A stretch of DNA of 64,000 nucleotides from Sphingomonas sp. Leaf33 (GCF_001421785.1 NZ_LMLB01000011.1:62001-126000); one strand, 5' to 3'. Positions 29,750 through 39,330 are shown, counted from the stretch's first letter. Made by a program: numbers and translations. Notes: generated from the letters alone by a model not told the origin.

Positions 29750-32452
29750 ATGTTCACCCGCCGCGAGGCCATCCGCACGACGGCGCTGACCGGCGCTGGC
29801 GCCGCCCTGTCGACCAACGCCGTCGCCGCGACGCGCGGGTCGGGTTTTCAGCCCGCGTCCGTGCGGTGGATCGACGGCACCGGACCGGTGACCCATTTCG
29901 GACAGACCTTCGGTGTCGCCTGGCCCCGCGGTGCCGTGTCGAAACGAACGGCGCTAGCACTCGCATCGGCCGACGGCGCTCGCCTAGCGGGACAGAGCTG
30001 GACCGTCGCGACCTGGCCCGACGGCTCGGTAAAGTGGAGCGCCCATGCGTTGCCCGCCGACGTCGCCCTGGCCGGCCTGACCGTCGTCCAGGGCAGGCCA
30101 CGTACACCGGCCGATCCGGTGACGGTTCGCGACACCGCCGATGCCGTTATCGTGTCGAGCGGCGACCTGCGCTGGGAATTTCCCCGCGCCGGTACGGTCG
30201 TCATCCGCGGCGCATGGCAGGGCGATCGTCAGCTCGTCGGCCCGGTGCGGCTGGTCGGCAGCCTCCGCAGCGCGGCAGAGGACGGCACGCTGACCCCGTT
30301 CGAGGGCACGATCATCAGCGTGACCGTTGAACAGACCGGCCCGGTCCGCGCGGTCGTCCGCGTCGAGGGCACGCATCGCGCAGGGCTGCGCGATTGGTTG
30401 CCGTTCACCGTCCGCTTCTACGCCTATGCCGGTACGCCGTCGCTGCGCATCGTCCACAGCTTTGTCTACGATGGCGATCCGGCACGGGATTTCCTCGCAT
30501 CGCTGGGGCTCAGCGCCGAGGTACCGATGCGCGGCGCCTTGCATGATCGGCACGTCCGTATCGCCCACGACCGCCAGACCTTCGTCGAGGCCGTCCGTCC
30601 GCTGACGGGCCTGCGTCGCGATCCCGGTGCGGCGTACCGCGAGGCGCAGGTGGCGGGCCGGGCAGTGCCGCCGCTTGCCGGAATGGCGGCCAGCGTCCGC
30701 GACAGCCTGGACCTCATCCCGGCCTGGGGCGATTTCCGCCTGGAACAGGCCAATGCCAACGGCTTCACGCTGACCAAGCGCACGGCGCCGGGCCATGCGT
30801 GGATCGACAGCGACGAAGGCCGTCGCGCGCCGGGCCTCGCCTATGTCGGCAGTCCGACAGGCGGCGCGGCGATCGGCGTGCGCTATTTCTGGGAACGCCA
30901 CCCGAGCGCGATCGACATCGACGGCGCGACCGGCGACACGGCGCGGCTGACCGCCTGGCTCTGGTCGCCGCGCGCGCCGGCGATGGACCTGCGCCCCTAT
31001 CACGGCACGATGGGGATGGAGGATTACCCGGCCCAGATCCGCGGTCTGAACATCACCTACGAGGATTACGAGCCCGGCTGGGATACGCCGACCGGCATCG
31101 CGCGGACTAGCGAACTGACGCTCTGGGCGCTGCCGGCAACCCCCGAAACGCCACGGTTCGAGGCGATGGCAAAGGCCGTCGCGACGCCGCCGCAGCTGAT
31201 GACCTCCCCCGAGCACCTCCACCGCGCCGGCATATTCGGCGACTGGAACCTGCCCGACCGCACCAGACCCAATCGCACGGCGCTGGAAAACCAGCTCGCC
31301 AACATGCTCGATTTCTACGAACGCGAGGTCGATCAGCGGTCGTGGTACGGCTTTTGGGATCACGGCGACGTGATGCACACCTACGACGCCGACCGGCATC
31401 AGTGGCGCTACGACATCGGCGGGTTCGCCTGGGCGAACAGCGAACTCTCGCCCGATCTGTGGTTGTGGTATCAGGTCCTGCGCACCGGTGACGCGCGTGC
31501 GTTTCGCTTCGCCGAGGCGATGACGCGGCATACCGGCGAAGTCGATGTGTATCACCTGGGCCGCTTCGCTGGCCTCGGCACGCGGCACGGCGTCCAGCAT
31601 TTCTCCGACAGTTCGAAGCAGACACGCGTCAGCAACGCCGCCTATCGCCGGATGTTCTTCTACCTGACCGGCGGGGACGAACGGGTCGGCGACCTGATGC
31701 GCGCGCTGGTCACATCGGACCGGTCGCTTGCGGGCGTCGAGATCGGGCGCAAGACGCCGTCCGCGCAGGCGCGTCCGCCGGCCGGCATGATCGACATGAC
31801 CTTCGGCACGACGTGGTGCACGATCGCTGCGGCCTGGCTGACCGAATGGGAGCGGACCGGCGACACCCGCTGGCGCAACCGGATCGTCGCGGGGATGGAC
31901 AGCATCGGCCGCCTGCCGAACGGCTGGCTGGAGGGGAGCGCGTGGTACGACCTCGCCTCCGGCCGGTTCATGGCGCAGGGCAAGGGCATCCGGATCAGCC
32001 ACCTGAACGCGGCGTTCGGCGCGCCCGAAATCAGTGCGGAGCTGATCGCGCTGGTCGATGTGCCGCGCTACAAGACAGCGTGGCTCGACTATTGCCGCTG
32101 GTACAATGCGCCCAAGGCCGAATTCGAGACGCAGTTCAAGACGCGCTGGACCAACCGCAACCTGCGCGCCAGCCATGCGCGGCTGACGGCCTATGCGGCG
32201 AAGATGACCGGCGATGCGGCGCTCGCGACCCGCGCGGTCGAGGAGTTCTACAGCGCCGATGCCGGGCTGATGGTCGAGCCGAGCGATCCGCGGCGGACGG
32301 TGAACGGCGTCACCGAATGGCCGGGGATTTCGACCAACGCCGCGTCGCAATTCGGGCTGACCGCGATCCAGATGCTCGACCTCGTTCCCGCAGCGCTTGA
32401 TCGCTTGCCGTTTCCGCCCCCGCGCGCCCGTCGTCCGGGGGAGGGCGAATGA
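29750..32452 (+). CDS. exo-rhamnogalacturonan lyase-like protein, PcRGLX/YetA (PL26) type
   Basis: This is a 900-residue exported protein. After a signal region with twin arginines (FTRREAIRTTALTGAG) comes an N-terminal RIFT-barrel domain (about 30-330), a central beta domain and a C-terminal alpha/alpha barrel (about 480-880, with GFWDHGDVMHTYD and FGTTWCTIAAAWL). This order is that of PcRGLX/YetA proteins, which cleave rhamnogalacturonan I backbones of pectin. The ATG at 29750 follows GGAGAGGT; an in-frame GTG at 29735 is an alternative. It overlaps the CE12 esterase gene by 4 bases, which supports a pectin role. Confidence 0.87.
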   Translation: MFTRREAIRTTALTGAGAALSTNAVAATRGSGFQPASVRWIDGTGPVTHFGQTFGVAWPRGAVSKRTALALASADGARLAGQSWTVATWPDGSVKWSAHALPADVALAGLTVVQGRPRTPADPVTVRDTADAVIVSSGDLRWEFPRAGTVVIRGAWQGDRQLVGPVRLVGSLRSAAEDGTLTPFEGTIISVTVEQTGPVRAVVRVEGTHRAGLRDWLPFTVRFYAYAGTPSLRIVHSFVYDGDPARDFLASLGLSAEVPMRGALHDRHVRIAHDRQTFVEAVRPLTGLRRDPGAAYREAQVAGRAVPPLAGMAASVRDSLDLIPAWGDFRLEQANANGFTLTKRTAPGHAWIDSDEGRRAPGLAYVGSPTGGAAIGVRYFWERHPSAIDIDGATGDTARLTAWLWSPRAPAMDLRPYHGTMGMEDYPAQIRGLNITYEDYEPGWDTPTGIARTSELTLWALPATPETPRFEAMAKAVATPPQLMTSPEHLHRAGIFGDWNLPDRTRPNRTALENQLANMLDFYEREVDQRSWYGFWDHGDVMHTYDADRHQWRYDIGGFAWANSELSPDLWLWYQVLRTGDARAFRFAEAMTRHTGEVDVYHLGRFAGLGTRHGVQHFSDSSKQTRVSNAAYRRMFFYLTGGDERVGDLMRALVTSDRSLAGVEIGRKTPSAQARPPAGMIDMTFGTTWCTIAAAWLTEWERTGDTRWRNRIVAGMDSIGRLPNGWLEGSAWYDLASGRFMAQGKGIRISHLNAAFGAPEISAELIALVDVPRYKTAWLDYCRWYNAPKAEFETQFKTRWTNRNLRASHARLTAYAAKMTGDAALATRAVEEFYSADAGLMVEPSDPRRTVNGVTEWPGISTNAASQFGLTAIQMLDLVPAALDRLPFPPPRARRPGEGE

Positions 32453-33639
32453 GGATCGTCCTGATGATCGCCGCATGTCTCGGCCTCGCCACGCCGGCCG
32501 TCGCGCAGGTCCGCAGCTTCGCCCTCGATACGGCAAAGGCCTATGACGGCGACGCGGGGTTCGAGGCACCGGGGCTGTTCTCGGTCAAGGTGCCGCCCGG
32601 CAACTACCGGGTGACGGTGACGCTCGGCCAGCCGAAGCAGGCGACCGACACGACGGTAAAGGCCGAGGCACGGCGCCTGATGCTCGATGCGGTGAAGGTG
32701 CCAGCCGGCAAGCGGATCGAGCGCAGCTTCATCGTCAACGTCCGCACCGCGGCGATCACGCCGCCGGAGGTCAACGCCCCCGGCGCGACGATGGTCGAGC
32801 TGAAGCCGCGCGAGAAGGGCAGCTTCACCTGGGACAACCGGCTGACGCTGGAATTCGCCGGACCCAGGCCCGGCGTGACCGCCGTCAGGATCGAGCCGGT
32901 GCAGGTGCCGACGCTGTTCCTGCTCGGCGATTCGACCGTCACCGACCAGCAGTTCGAGCCGGCCGCGAGCTGGGGCCAGATGCTGACCGTCTTCTTGCAC
33001 CCCGACATCGCCGTCGCAAACCACGCCGAATCGGGCGAATCGATGAAATCGTTCGTGATGGCCAAGCGCCTCGCCAAGGTTCTCGAAAGTGTGAAACCGG
33101 GCGACACCGCGATGATCCAGTTCGGCCACAACGACCAGAAGGCCAACTGGCCGCAGACCTATGCTGCCGCCGGCACGACGTACCGCAGCTGGCTGCGCGT
33201 CTTCATCGACGAATTCCGCCGCCGCGGGGTCGGCGTGATCCTGGTCACCTCGCCGGAGCGGCGTAACTGGACCGCGGACGGGCGTATCCGATCGACGCTG
33301 AGCGATTACGCCGCTGCGGTGAAAGCCGTCGGGGCAGACGAGGCGGTGCCGGTCATCGATCTGAACGCCGCCAGCACGCGCATCTACGAGGCGCTGGGTC
33401 GGACCCGTGCGCCACTTGCGTTCAACGATGGCGGCAAGGATGCGACGCACCACAACAACTACGGCGCCTGGGTGCTGGCGCGTGCGGTCGCGCAAGGATT
33501 CACGGACGCGAAGCTGCCGATCGCAGCGCATCTCCAGCCCGGTTTGGCGCCCTTCGATCCGGCGCGACCGCCCGCGCCTGAAACCTTCGTGCTCGCGTCC
33601 AGCGCGCGCACCAGCGGAGTCCGTCCCGATGGCAATTGA
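32449..33639 (+). CDS. rhamnogalacturonan acetylesterase-like SGNH hydrolase (CE12)
   Basis: This is a 396-residue secreted esterase expected to remove acetyl groups from rhamnogalacturonan. A signal peptide (cleavage near AVAQV) precedes a beta-sandwich of about 130 residues and then the SGNH domain. Block I is FLLGDSTVTDQ with the catalytic Ser, block III is QFGHNDQKANW, and block V is DATHHNNYGAW with the catalytic Asp and His. It starts inside the lyase stop (ATGA), and the next gene starts 11 bases before its own stop. Deacetylation would open the backbone to the lyase. Confidence 0.9.
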   Translation: MRIVLMIAACLGLATPAVAQVRSFALDTAKAYDGDAGFEAPGLFSVKVPPGNYRVTVTLGQPKQATDTTVKAEARRLMLDAVKVPAGKRIERSFIVNVRTAAITPPEVNAPGATMVELKPREKGSFTWDNRLTLEFAGPRPGVTAVRIEPVQVPTLFLLGDSTVTDQQFEPAASWGQMLTVFLHPDIAVANHAESGESMKSFVMAKRLAKVLESVKPGDTAMIQFGHNDQKANWPQTYAAAGTTYRSWLRVFIDEFRRRGVGVILVTSPERRNWTADGRIRSTLSDYAAAVKAVGADEAVPVIDLNAASTRIYEALGRTRAPLAFNDGGKDATHHNNYGAWVLARAVAQGFTDAKLPIAAHLQPGLAPFDPARPPAPETFVLASSARTSGVRPDGN

Positions 33640-34585
33640 CCGCCGCACATTGCTCGGTGCCGGTGCCGCGACCCTTGTCACCGCGCCTGCGCTCGCTCAG
33701 GTCACGGCCGCGCCCGAACGTATCCCGCTCTGGCCCGGCCGCCCGCCCGGCGAGCCGGATGCGGGCGTGAGGAACGTCGTCATCCAGCGATCGAAGACGC
33801 CGGGCGATCTTGCCTGGACCAGCGTCGGCGATCCGGTGCTGGTCGTCGCGCGGCCGACGCGGCCGAATGGCGCGGCGATCCTGCTGATCCCCGGCGGCGG
33901 CTATACGCGCGTCGCCACCCGGCGGGAGCCCGGCGGCATCGCCCGCGACCTCGCTGCCAAGGGCTACACGGCGTTCGAGCTCCTCTACCGCTTGCCCCAT
34001 GACGGCTGGGCGGCCGGCCCCGATACGCCACTCCAGGATGCACAGCGTGCGATGCGGCTGATCCGGGCGGGCGCCGGCACGCGCTGGGCGATCGACCCGG
34101 CGAGGATCGGCGTCATGGGTTTCTCCGCCGGCGGGCATCTCGCCGCGCGGATTGCGACCAGGTTCGCGCTCAAGACCTATGATCCGGTCGATGCCGCCGA
34201 CACGCAGTCGCCGCGCCCGATGGTCGCGGGGCTGTTCTATCCGGTCGTGACGATGCTCGACGAGAGCGTCCACGCTGCGTCGCGCAAGGAACTGCTCGGC
34301 GCGCGGTTGGCGGACGCCGGGTGGCAACGGCGTTACTCCGCGCAGATCGACATCCCGGCCGACGCCGCGCCGTGCTTCGTCACGACCAACACCGACGACC
34401 GGACCGTGCCCGCCGCCAACAGCCTGCTGATGTACGCAGGGCTGGCCGCGGCGAAAATCCCGGCCGAGCTGCACATCTTCGACCGCGGCGGCCACGGCCC
34501 GCCGACGTCGCGCAGGAACGGCGCGGTGATAGACTGGCTGGGCATGTATCTCGCCTTTGCCGCCGACCATGGTCTTGCCGGATAA
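33629..34585 (+). CDS. secreted alpha/beta hydrolase, probable sugar-ester esterase
   Basis: This is a 318-residue alpha/beta hydrolase with an export signal (MAIDRRTLLGAGAATLV). The oxyanion region is LIPGGGYTRVA, the nucleophile elbow is GFSAGGHLAAR, the acid is in TNTDDRTV and the base is His in FDRGGHGPP. The family includes acetyl-xylan and pectin acetylesterases and feruloyl esterases. It overlaps the CE12 gene by 11 bases and so belongs to the pectin-degrading operon. Substrate is inferred from context. Confidence 0.85.
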   Translation: MAIDRRTLLGAGAATLVTAPALAQVTAAPERIPLWPGRPPGEPDAGVRNVVIQRSKTPGDLAWTSVGDPVLVVARPTRPNGAAILLIPGGGYTRVATRREPGGIARDLAAKGYTAFELLYRLPHDGWAAGPDTPLQDAQRAMRLIRAGAGTRWAIDPARIGVMGFSAGGHLAARIATRFALKTYDPVDAADTQSPRPMVAGLFYPVVTMLDESVHAASRKELLGARLADAGWQRRYSAQIDIPADAAPCFVTTNTDDRTVPAANSLLMYAGLAAAKIPAELHIFDRGGHGPPTSRRNGAVIDWLGMYLAFAADHGLAG

Positions 34586-34646
34586 GGATATTCCGCCGGC
34601 CTGACGGGTTATCCGCGCTTCCCCTTTCGCGCGCAGGATTTTCGCC

Positions 34647-35654
34647 ATGGCCCAACAGCAGTACCGCCCGCCCTACGACTTCGGCCTGGGCGGCGTCGCC
34701 ATCGGCAACGAATTCGAATTCGCTACCGACGAGCAGGCGGAGGAAACGCTGTCCGCCGCGTGGGACGCGGGCGTGCGGTACTTCGATGTCGCACCCTGGT
34801 ATGGATTGGGCCTGGCGGAGCGGCGGATGGGCCGGTTCCTGGCGCGCAAGCCGCGTGACGAATTCGTGCTGTCGTCGAAGGTCGGCAAGCTGCTCCACGC
34901 CAGCCGCGATCACCGGGGCCGAGAGTATTTCCCGTTCAGCCCGTCGCCCAATACCCCGCATTTCGACTACACCGCCGACGGCGTGCTGCGCTCGATCGAG
35001 GACAGCCTGCAGCGCATGGGGCTCGACCGGCTGGACGTGGTGTTCGTCCACGACCTGTCGCCCGACAACACCTATCTGCCCGCCGACTGGGAAGCGCTGT
35101 GGCCGGTCGCCGAGAAGGGCGCGTTCCCCGCGCTTACCCGGTTGCGCGACGAAGGCGTGATCGACGGCTGGGGCATGGGCGTGAATTGCCCGCAGCCGAT
35201 CCTGCGCTGCCTGGAGGTCGCCGACAGCGATATCCACCTGCTCGCCAGTCAATATTCGCTGATCGACCATGCGACCGCGGTCGAGCAGGTGTTCCCGAAG
35301 GCGCGCGCCGCCGGGGTCAGCTTCGTCGTCGGTTCCGCACTCAACGCCGGCTTTCTGGGGGGCGCGCCGCGCTACAACTACGGTCCGGACAACACGGTCA
35401 TCGCCGACGACAAGCGCGAGACGCTGGCGACGCTGAAGGCGGTCGCGGCGACGCACGGCGTCGATCTGGTCGCGGCCGCACTGCAATTCAGCAAGGCGCC
35501 GGATGTCGTCTCGGTCCTGACCGTCGGCACGGCCAAGCCGCTCAACCTGCTGAAGGACCATGCCGCGCTCCAGGCGAAGATTCCGGCGGCGTTCTGGGAC
35601 GACCTGCGCGATCGCGGGATCATCCATCCCGATGCGGCCACGCCGGCGTCGTGA
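34647..35654 (+). CDS. aldo/keto reductase, D-threo-aldose (L-fucose) 1-dehydrogenase type
   Basis: This is a 335-residue TIM-barrel aldo/keto reductase. The catalytic tetrad regions are visible: FDVAPWYGLGLAERRMG (Asp, Tyr), SSKVGKLL (Lys) and VFVHDLSP (His). GFLGGAPRYNYGP and the overall sequence fit the D-threo-aldose 1-dehydrogenase group, which oxidises L-fucose, L-galactose or D-arabinose to lactones. AGGA precedes the ATG. It sits downstream of the pectin esterases rather than in the fucose operon, so it may act on a different released sugar, or duplicate the SDR L-fucose dehydrogenase. Confidence 0.83.
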   Translation: MAQQQYRPPYDFGLGGVAIGNEFEFATDEQAEETLSAAWDAGVRYFDVAPWYGLGLAERRMGRFLARKPRDEFVLSSKVGKLLHASRDHRGREYFPFSPSPNTPHFDYTADGVLRSIEDSLQRMGLDRLDVVFVHDLSPDNTYLPADWEALWPVAEKGAFPALTRLRDEGVIDGWGMGVNCPQPILRCLEVADSDIHLLASQYSLIDHATAVEQVFPKARAAGVSFVVGSALNAGFLGGAPRYNYGPDNTVIADDKRETLATLKAVAATHGVDLVAAALQFSKAPDVVSVLTVGTAKPLNLLKDHAALQAKIPAAFWDDLRDRGIIHPDAATPAS

Positions 35655-35686
35655 CGCGGGGCGCGGGACGGGATAGGTCGACAGCG

Positions 35687-36436
35687 ATGCACACCCAAGA
35701 CCTGACGCCGCCGACCCTGTCCCCGGAGGAAACCATCGCCCGCGGCGTGCGCCATCCCCCGGCGCTGCTATGGGCTGCGGTGTGCGGGGCGGTGGCGATC
35801 GCGCTGCTGCTGGCGGTCGGCGCGGTCATCGGGCGCAGTGGGGGCTTTGCGTTCGACCCGCGGATCATCACTGCACTGCGCGTTCCCGGCGATCTGGCCC
35901 AGCCGATCGGCCCGCGCTGGTTCCACGGCGCGATGGTCGATATCACCGCGACCGGCGGCGCGACCGTGCTGACGCTGGTCGTCATCGCCACGCTCGCGCT
36001 GCTCGCCTCGCGTCGCCTGTGGCTGACGGCAGGCCTGACCGCCGCCGCCACGATCAGCGGATCATGGGCGGTGACCCAGATCAAGCTCTACATCGGGCGC
36101 CCGCGGCCGGAGGTCGTCGATCATCTGGTCCAGGTCACCGGGAACAGCTTCCCTAGCGGTCACGCGGCCAACAGCGCGATCGTGTACCTGACCATCGCCG
36201 CGCTGGCGACGCAGGTGACGAAGGGCGCTGCCACCCGCAATGTGCTGCTGGCCGGCGCGATCGTGCTGGTCGGCGCGATCGGGTTCAGCCGCGTCTATCT
36301 GGGCGTCCACTGGCCGAGCGACGTGCTGGCCGGGTGGAGCTTCGGCACGCTGTGGGCCGGCATGTGGTGGCTGCTTGGCGCGTGGCTCAGGCGCCGCGTT
36401 CCGCCAGCTGCCGTTCCCACGCCAGCGCGTCCCTGA
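35687..36436 (+). CDS. PAP2 family membrane phosphatase
   Basis: This is a 249-residue membrane protein with about six helices and the three phosphatase motifs of the PAP2 superfamily: KLYIGRPRP, SFPSGHAAN and SRVYLGVHWPSD. The two His and the Arg residues form the active site at the periplasmic face. Likely substrates are undecaprenyl pyrophosphate or phosphatidic-acid-type lipids. The last 50 bases overlap the convergent galE gene. Confidence 0.9.
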   Translation: MHTQDLTPPTLSPEETIARGVRHPPALLWAAVCGAVAIALLLAVGAVIGRSGGFAFDPRIITALRVPGDLAQPIGPRWFHGAMVDITATGGATVLTLVVIATLALLASRRLWLTAGLTAAATISGSWAVTQIKLYIGRPRPEVVDHLVQVTGNSFPSGHAANSAIVYLTIAALATQVTKGAATRNVLLAGAIVLVGAIGFSRVYLGVHWPSDVLAGWSFGTLWAGMWWLLGAWLRRRVPPAAVPTPARP

Positions 36437-37382
36437 CGATCCCGTCCAGGTCGGCGTGCTGCGGTCGCCACGGCAGCGTGGCGAGGATGGCGCTGTTGTC
36501 GGCGATCAGCGCGGCGGGATCGCCCGCACGGCGCCCCTCCATCCGCCGCTCGATCGTCCGGTTGGTGACCCGATCGACCGCGTCGAGCACTTCGAGAACC
36601 GAGAAGCCCTTGCCGTAGCCGGCGTTCAGGAAGTGGCTCTCGCCCGGGTTCGCGATCAGCAGTTCCAGCGCATGGACGTGCGCGGCGGCCAGATCGGTGA
36701 CGTGGATGTAGTCGCGCACGCCCGTCCCGTCCGGGGTCGCGAAGTCGGTGCCGTAGACGCCGACCTGCGCGCGCTTGCCGGTCGCCGCCTCGACCGCGAC
36801 CTTGATCAGATGCGTCGCACCCGCGGTCGACTGGCCCGACCGGCCCTGCGGATCGGCACCCGCGACGTTGAAGTAGCGGAGCGCTGCAAAGTTCATCGGG
36901 TGCGCCGCCGCGACATCGCGCAGCATCGCCTCCGTCATCAACTTCGACATGCCGTAGGGATTGATCGGCCGCTGCGGATCGCTTTCCGCCACCGGCACCT
37001 TGTCGGGCGTGCCGTACGTCGCGGCGGTCGAGGAAAAGATGAAATGCTTGACGCCGCCAGCCACCGCGGTTTCGATCAGCGTGCGCGAGGCGGCGGTGTT
37101 GTTGCGATAATATTTTAGCGGGTCGCTGACCGATTCGGGTACGACGACCGAACCGGCGAAGTGCAGGATCGCGCGCACGTCATGCGCGGCGATGACGTCC
37201 GCGACGCCTGTGTCCTCCACCGCCATCGCCACGAAGGTCGCGCGGGGATCGACCGCCCAGTCGAACCCGGTGACCAGGTTGTCGATCACCACCACCCGGT
37301 AACCGGCATCGAGCAGCGCCAGCACCGCATGGCTGCCGATGTAGCCGGCGCCGCCCGTCACCATCACGCTGCCGTCGATCAT
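36387..37382 (-). CDS. galE: UDP-glucose 4-epimerase
   Basis: GalE interconverts UDP-glucose and UDP-galactose with bound NAD+. The 331-residue protein has the nucleotide motif [12 protein letters not shown], the catalytic Ser and Tyr in [11 protein letters not shown] and NPYGMSKLM, and the typical [22 protein letters not shown] and [14 protein letters not shown]. The ATG at 37382 follows GAGGGA at a good distance; an ATG 33 bases further upstream would add 11 residues. The stop end overlaps the PAP2 gene by 50 bases. It probably supplies galactose for surface polysaccharide. Confidence 0.94.
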   Translation of the reverse strand: MIDGSVMVTGGAGYIGSHAVLALLDAGYRVVVIDNLVTGFDWAVDPRATFVAMAVEDTGVADVIAAHDVRAILHFAGSVVVPESVSDPLKYYRNNTAASRTLIETAVAGGVKHFIFSSTAATYGTPDKVPVAESDPQRPINPYGMSKLMTEAMLRDVAAAHPMNFAALRYFNVAGADPQGRSGQSTAGATHLIKVAVEAATGKRAQVGVYGTDFATPDGTGVRDYIHVTDLAAAHVHALELLIANPGESHFLNAGYGKGFSVLEVLDAVDRVTNRTIERRMEGRRAGDPAALIADNSAILATLPWRPQHADLDGIVRDALAWERQLAERGA

Positions 37383-37453
37383 TCGCGCATCCCTCGCATT
37401 GTCCATGCCCGCCACAATCCTATCTTAGCAGGCAAAGCAAGGAGATAGGTTTA

Positions 37454-37996
37454 ATGGAAACGGCAACCTTCGCCGGCGGGTGCTTCTGGTGCACCGAAGC
37501 GGTATTCAAGGATGTGATCGGCGTGGACGGCGTCGAAAGCGGCTATATCGGCGGCCATCTGCCGAACCCGACCTACAAGCAGGTCTGCGGCGGCGATACC
37601 GGCCACGCCGAGGCGATCCGCATCACCTTCGATCCCGCACAGGTCAGCTACGGCGACCTGCTCGACATCTTTTTCGCGACGCACGATCCGACGCAGCTGA
37701 ACCGGCAGGGCAACGATGTCGGCACGCAGTATCGCTCGGCGATCTTCCCGCACGACGACGGTCAGCGCGCCGAAGCCGAAGCGGCGATCGAGCGTAACGC
37801 GGCGAACTGGCCGGCACGGATCGTGACGACCATCGAACCGCTAGGCGAATGGTATACGGCGGAGGACTATCACCAGGAATATTGGGATGGCGAGGGCCAG
37901 CGCAATCCATACTGCCTGGCTGTCATCCCGCCCAAGCTCCAGAAGCTGCGCAAGTCGTTTGCCGCGCGGTCTAAAGCAGTGACCGCCGACGCCTAA
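37454..37996 (+). CDS. msrA: peptide-methionine (S)-S-oxide reductase
   Basis: This is a 180-residue repair enzyme that reduces methionine-S-sulfoxide. The catalytic motif [11 protein letters not shown] is at residues 8-18, followed by [36 protein letters not shown] sequence and YHQEYWDG. Only the active-site Cys and one further Cys (KQVC) are obvious, so recycling may involve that Cys. A good ribosome site (AAGGAGAT) precedes the ATG. It diverges from galE. Confidence 0.96.
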   Translation: METATFAGGCFWCTEAVFKDVIGVDGVESGYIGGHLPNPTYKQVCGGDTGHAEAIRITFDPAQVSYGDLLDIFFATHDPTQLNRQGNDVGTQYRSAIFPHDDGQRAEAEAAIERNAANWPARIVTTIEPLGEWYTAEDYHQEYWDGEGQRNPYCLAVIPPKLQKLRKSFAARSKAVTADA

Positions 37997-38050
37997 CGGG
38001 GAACCGACCGCCCGGTTGTCGGTTTTGCCGCGACCGGGCGGTCTGCCCCG
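37997..38050. terminator. long hairpin after msrA, possible terminator
   Basis: GACCGCCCGGT (38006-38016) and ACCGGGCGGTC (38033-38043) form a perfect 11-base stem with a 16-base loop, flanked by an outer CGGGG/CCCCG stem. There is no T-run after it, so it may be a factor-assisted terminator, an mRNA stabiliser, or another palindromic repeat. It fills the gap between msrA and the small lipoprotein gene. Confidence 0.5.
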
Positions 38051-38074
38051 GAAGTCTTAACGGGGATTAATATC

Positions 38075-38344
38075 ATGAAGAAATTTGCCGCGACCGCCCT
38101 GCTCGTCGTCCTGGCCGCGCCGCTCGCCGCTTGCGGTGGCAACGGCGACGACAAGCTGGCCACGCAGGCCGAGGACCGCGCCGAGGCGAAGGCCGACGAG
38201 GTCCGCGCGATGGGCGGCAACGAAGCCACCGCCGAGCGGATCGAGAAGGACGGCGAGCGCCGCGCCGACGCGATCGATGATTCGGATGTCGATGCCGACG
38301 AACTGACCCAGGGTCAGAAGAACGCGATGACCGCCCCGCAGTAA
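38075..38344 (+). CDS. small acidic lipoprotein of unknown function
   Basis: This 89-residue protein has a lipoprotein signal (KKFAATALLVVLAAPLAAC, lipidated Cys near residue 20). The mature part is short, charged and helix-forming, rich in Ala, Asp, Glu and Lys (AEDRAEAKADEVRAMGG), and could form a coiled coil. No domain is recognised. Its stop lies 5 bases before the end of the convergent tsaC gene. Confidence 0.75.
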   Translation: MKKFAATALLVVLAAPLAACGGNGDDKLATQAEDRAEAKADEVRAMGGNEATAERIEKDGERRADAIDDSDVDADELTQGQKNAMTAPQ

Positions 38345-38349
38345 GCGGA

Positions 38350-39330
38350 TCAACGATGGGCGGCGCGCCGCAACCGATCGTTGATCGCGTCGCCCAGACC
38401 CGCCATCGGCACCGGTGCCACCGCGATCGCCGTGCGATCGCTGGCATCGGCGCGGTGAAGCGCGTTGAACAGGCGTGCAGCGGCTTCGGTCAAGTCGCCG
38501 GTGGCGGACAGCGTGTCGTCGCCGGAGATTGCGCCAAAGCCGATCAGCCATTCGTTCAGTTGGGCCGACATTGCGTTCAGCCGGACGGGCTTTGACGGCG
38601 CATAGTGCAATTCCAGCTGCCCCGGCGACGTCACCCCCGCCGTGCTCCCGCGCAGGCGGGAGCCCAGAGTTTCAGAGGACGTCTCTGGCGGCCCTAGGCT
38701 CCCGCCTGCGCGGGAGCACAAGAGGAGCTGTTCGGCCGTTATCGGCCCCGGCCGCAGGACTTCCCGCGTCCGCGCATCGACGATCGTCGATTCCACCCCC
38801 GCACTCGTCGGCCCGTCGTCGATCACCAGTGCGATCCGTCCATCTAGCGTCGCCAGCACATGCTCCGCCCGTGTCGGGCTGATCCGATTGCTGGCGTTGG
38901 CCGACGGCGCCGCCAGCGGCTTGTCCGTCGCCTTCAACAGCGCCTGCATCGCCCGGTGCGCAGGCACGCGGATCGCGACCGTGCCGAGTCCCGCGGTCAC
39001 CAGCGACGACACCGCCCCGGGCCGAACCGGCACGACCAACGTCAGCGGCCCCGGCCAGAACCGTGTTGCCAGTGCGCGCGCGGTATCGTCGAACACCGCC
39101 AGTGCTTCCGCTGCCGCCAGGTCCGGTACATGGACGATCAGCGGATTGAAGCTGGGACGCCCCTTGGCGGCGTAAATCCCCGCCACAGCATCCGAATCGG
39201 TCGCGTCGGCGGCCAGGCCATAGACCGTCTCGGTCGGCACCGCGACGCATCCGCCGCCTGCGATCACGCGTGCGGCCTCCGCTATCGCGGCCTCGCCGTA
39301 GGGTAAGGTTTTCGTGCCCGTTGCGCTCAC
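38350..39330 (-). CDS. tsaC: threonylcarbamoyl-AMP synthase (TsaC/Sua5) with in-frame palindromic insert
   Basis: This enzyme makes threonylcarbamoyl-AMP from threonine, bicarbonate and ATP for the t6A37 modification of ANN-decoding tRNAs. The YrdC domain (about residues 12-200) has VAVPTETVYGLAADA, KGRPSFNPLIVHV, FWPGPLTLVV and APSANASNRISPT. A C-terminal Sua5 domain follows. The linker between them (about residues 204-230) is encoded by a perfect palindrome (38642-38719). The GTG at 39330 is preferred; an in-frame ATG at 39366 would add 12 residues. The 326-residue length fits the two-domain Sua5 form. Confidence 0.92.
   Translation of the reverse strand: MSATGTKTLPYGEAAIAEAARVIAGGGCVAVPTETVYGLAADATDSDAVAGIYAAKGRPSFNPLIVHVPDLAAAEALAVFDDTARALATRFWPGPLTLVVPVRPGAVSSLVTAGLGTVAIRVPAHRAMQALLKATDKPLAAPSANASNRISPTRAEHVLATLDGRIALVIDDGPTSAGVESTIVDARTREVLRPGPITAEQLLLCSRAGGSLGPPETSSETLGSRLRGSTAGVTSPGQLELHYAPSKPVRLNAMSAQLNEWLIGFGAISGDDTLSATGDLTEAAARLFNALHRADASDRTAIAVAPVPMAGLGDAINDRLRRAAHR
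38642..38719. repeat. 78-bp perfect palindromic repeat embedded in tsaC
   Basis: The left arm (38642-38664, beginning GTGCTCCCGCGCAGGCGGGA) and right arm (38697-38719) are exact 23-base reverse complements with a 32-base loop. The element is 78 bases, a multiple of three, and is read in the tsaC frame without a stop. It encodes a Ser/Gly/Arg/Thr-rich linker where homologues have a short interdomain loop. It belongs to the CTCCCGCCTGCGCGGGAG hairpin type that I associate with gaps between genes in sphingomonads. Confidence 0.9.
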
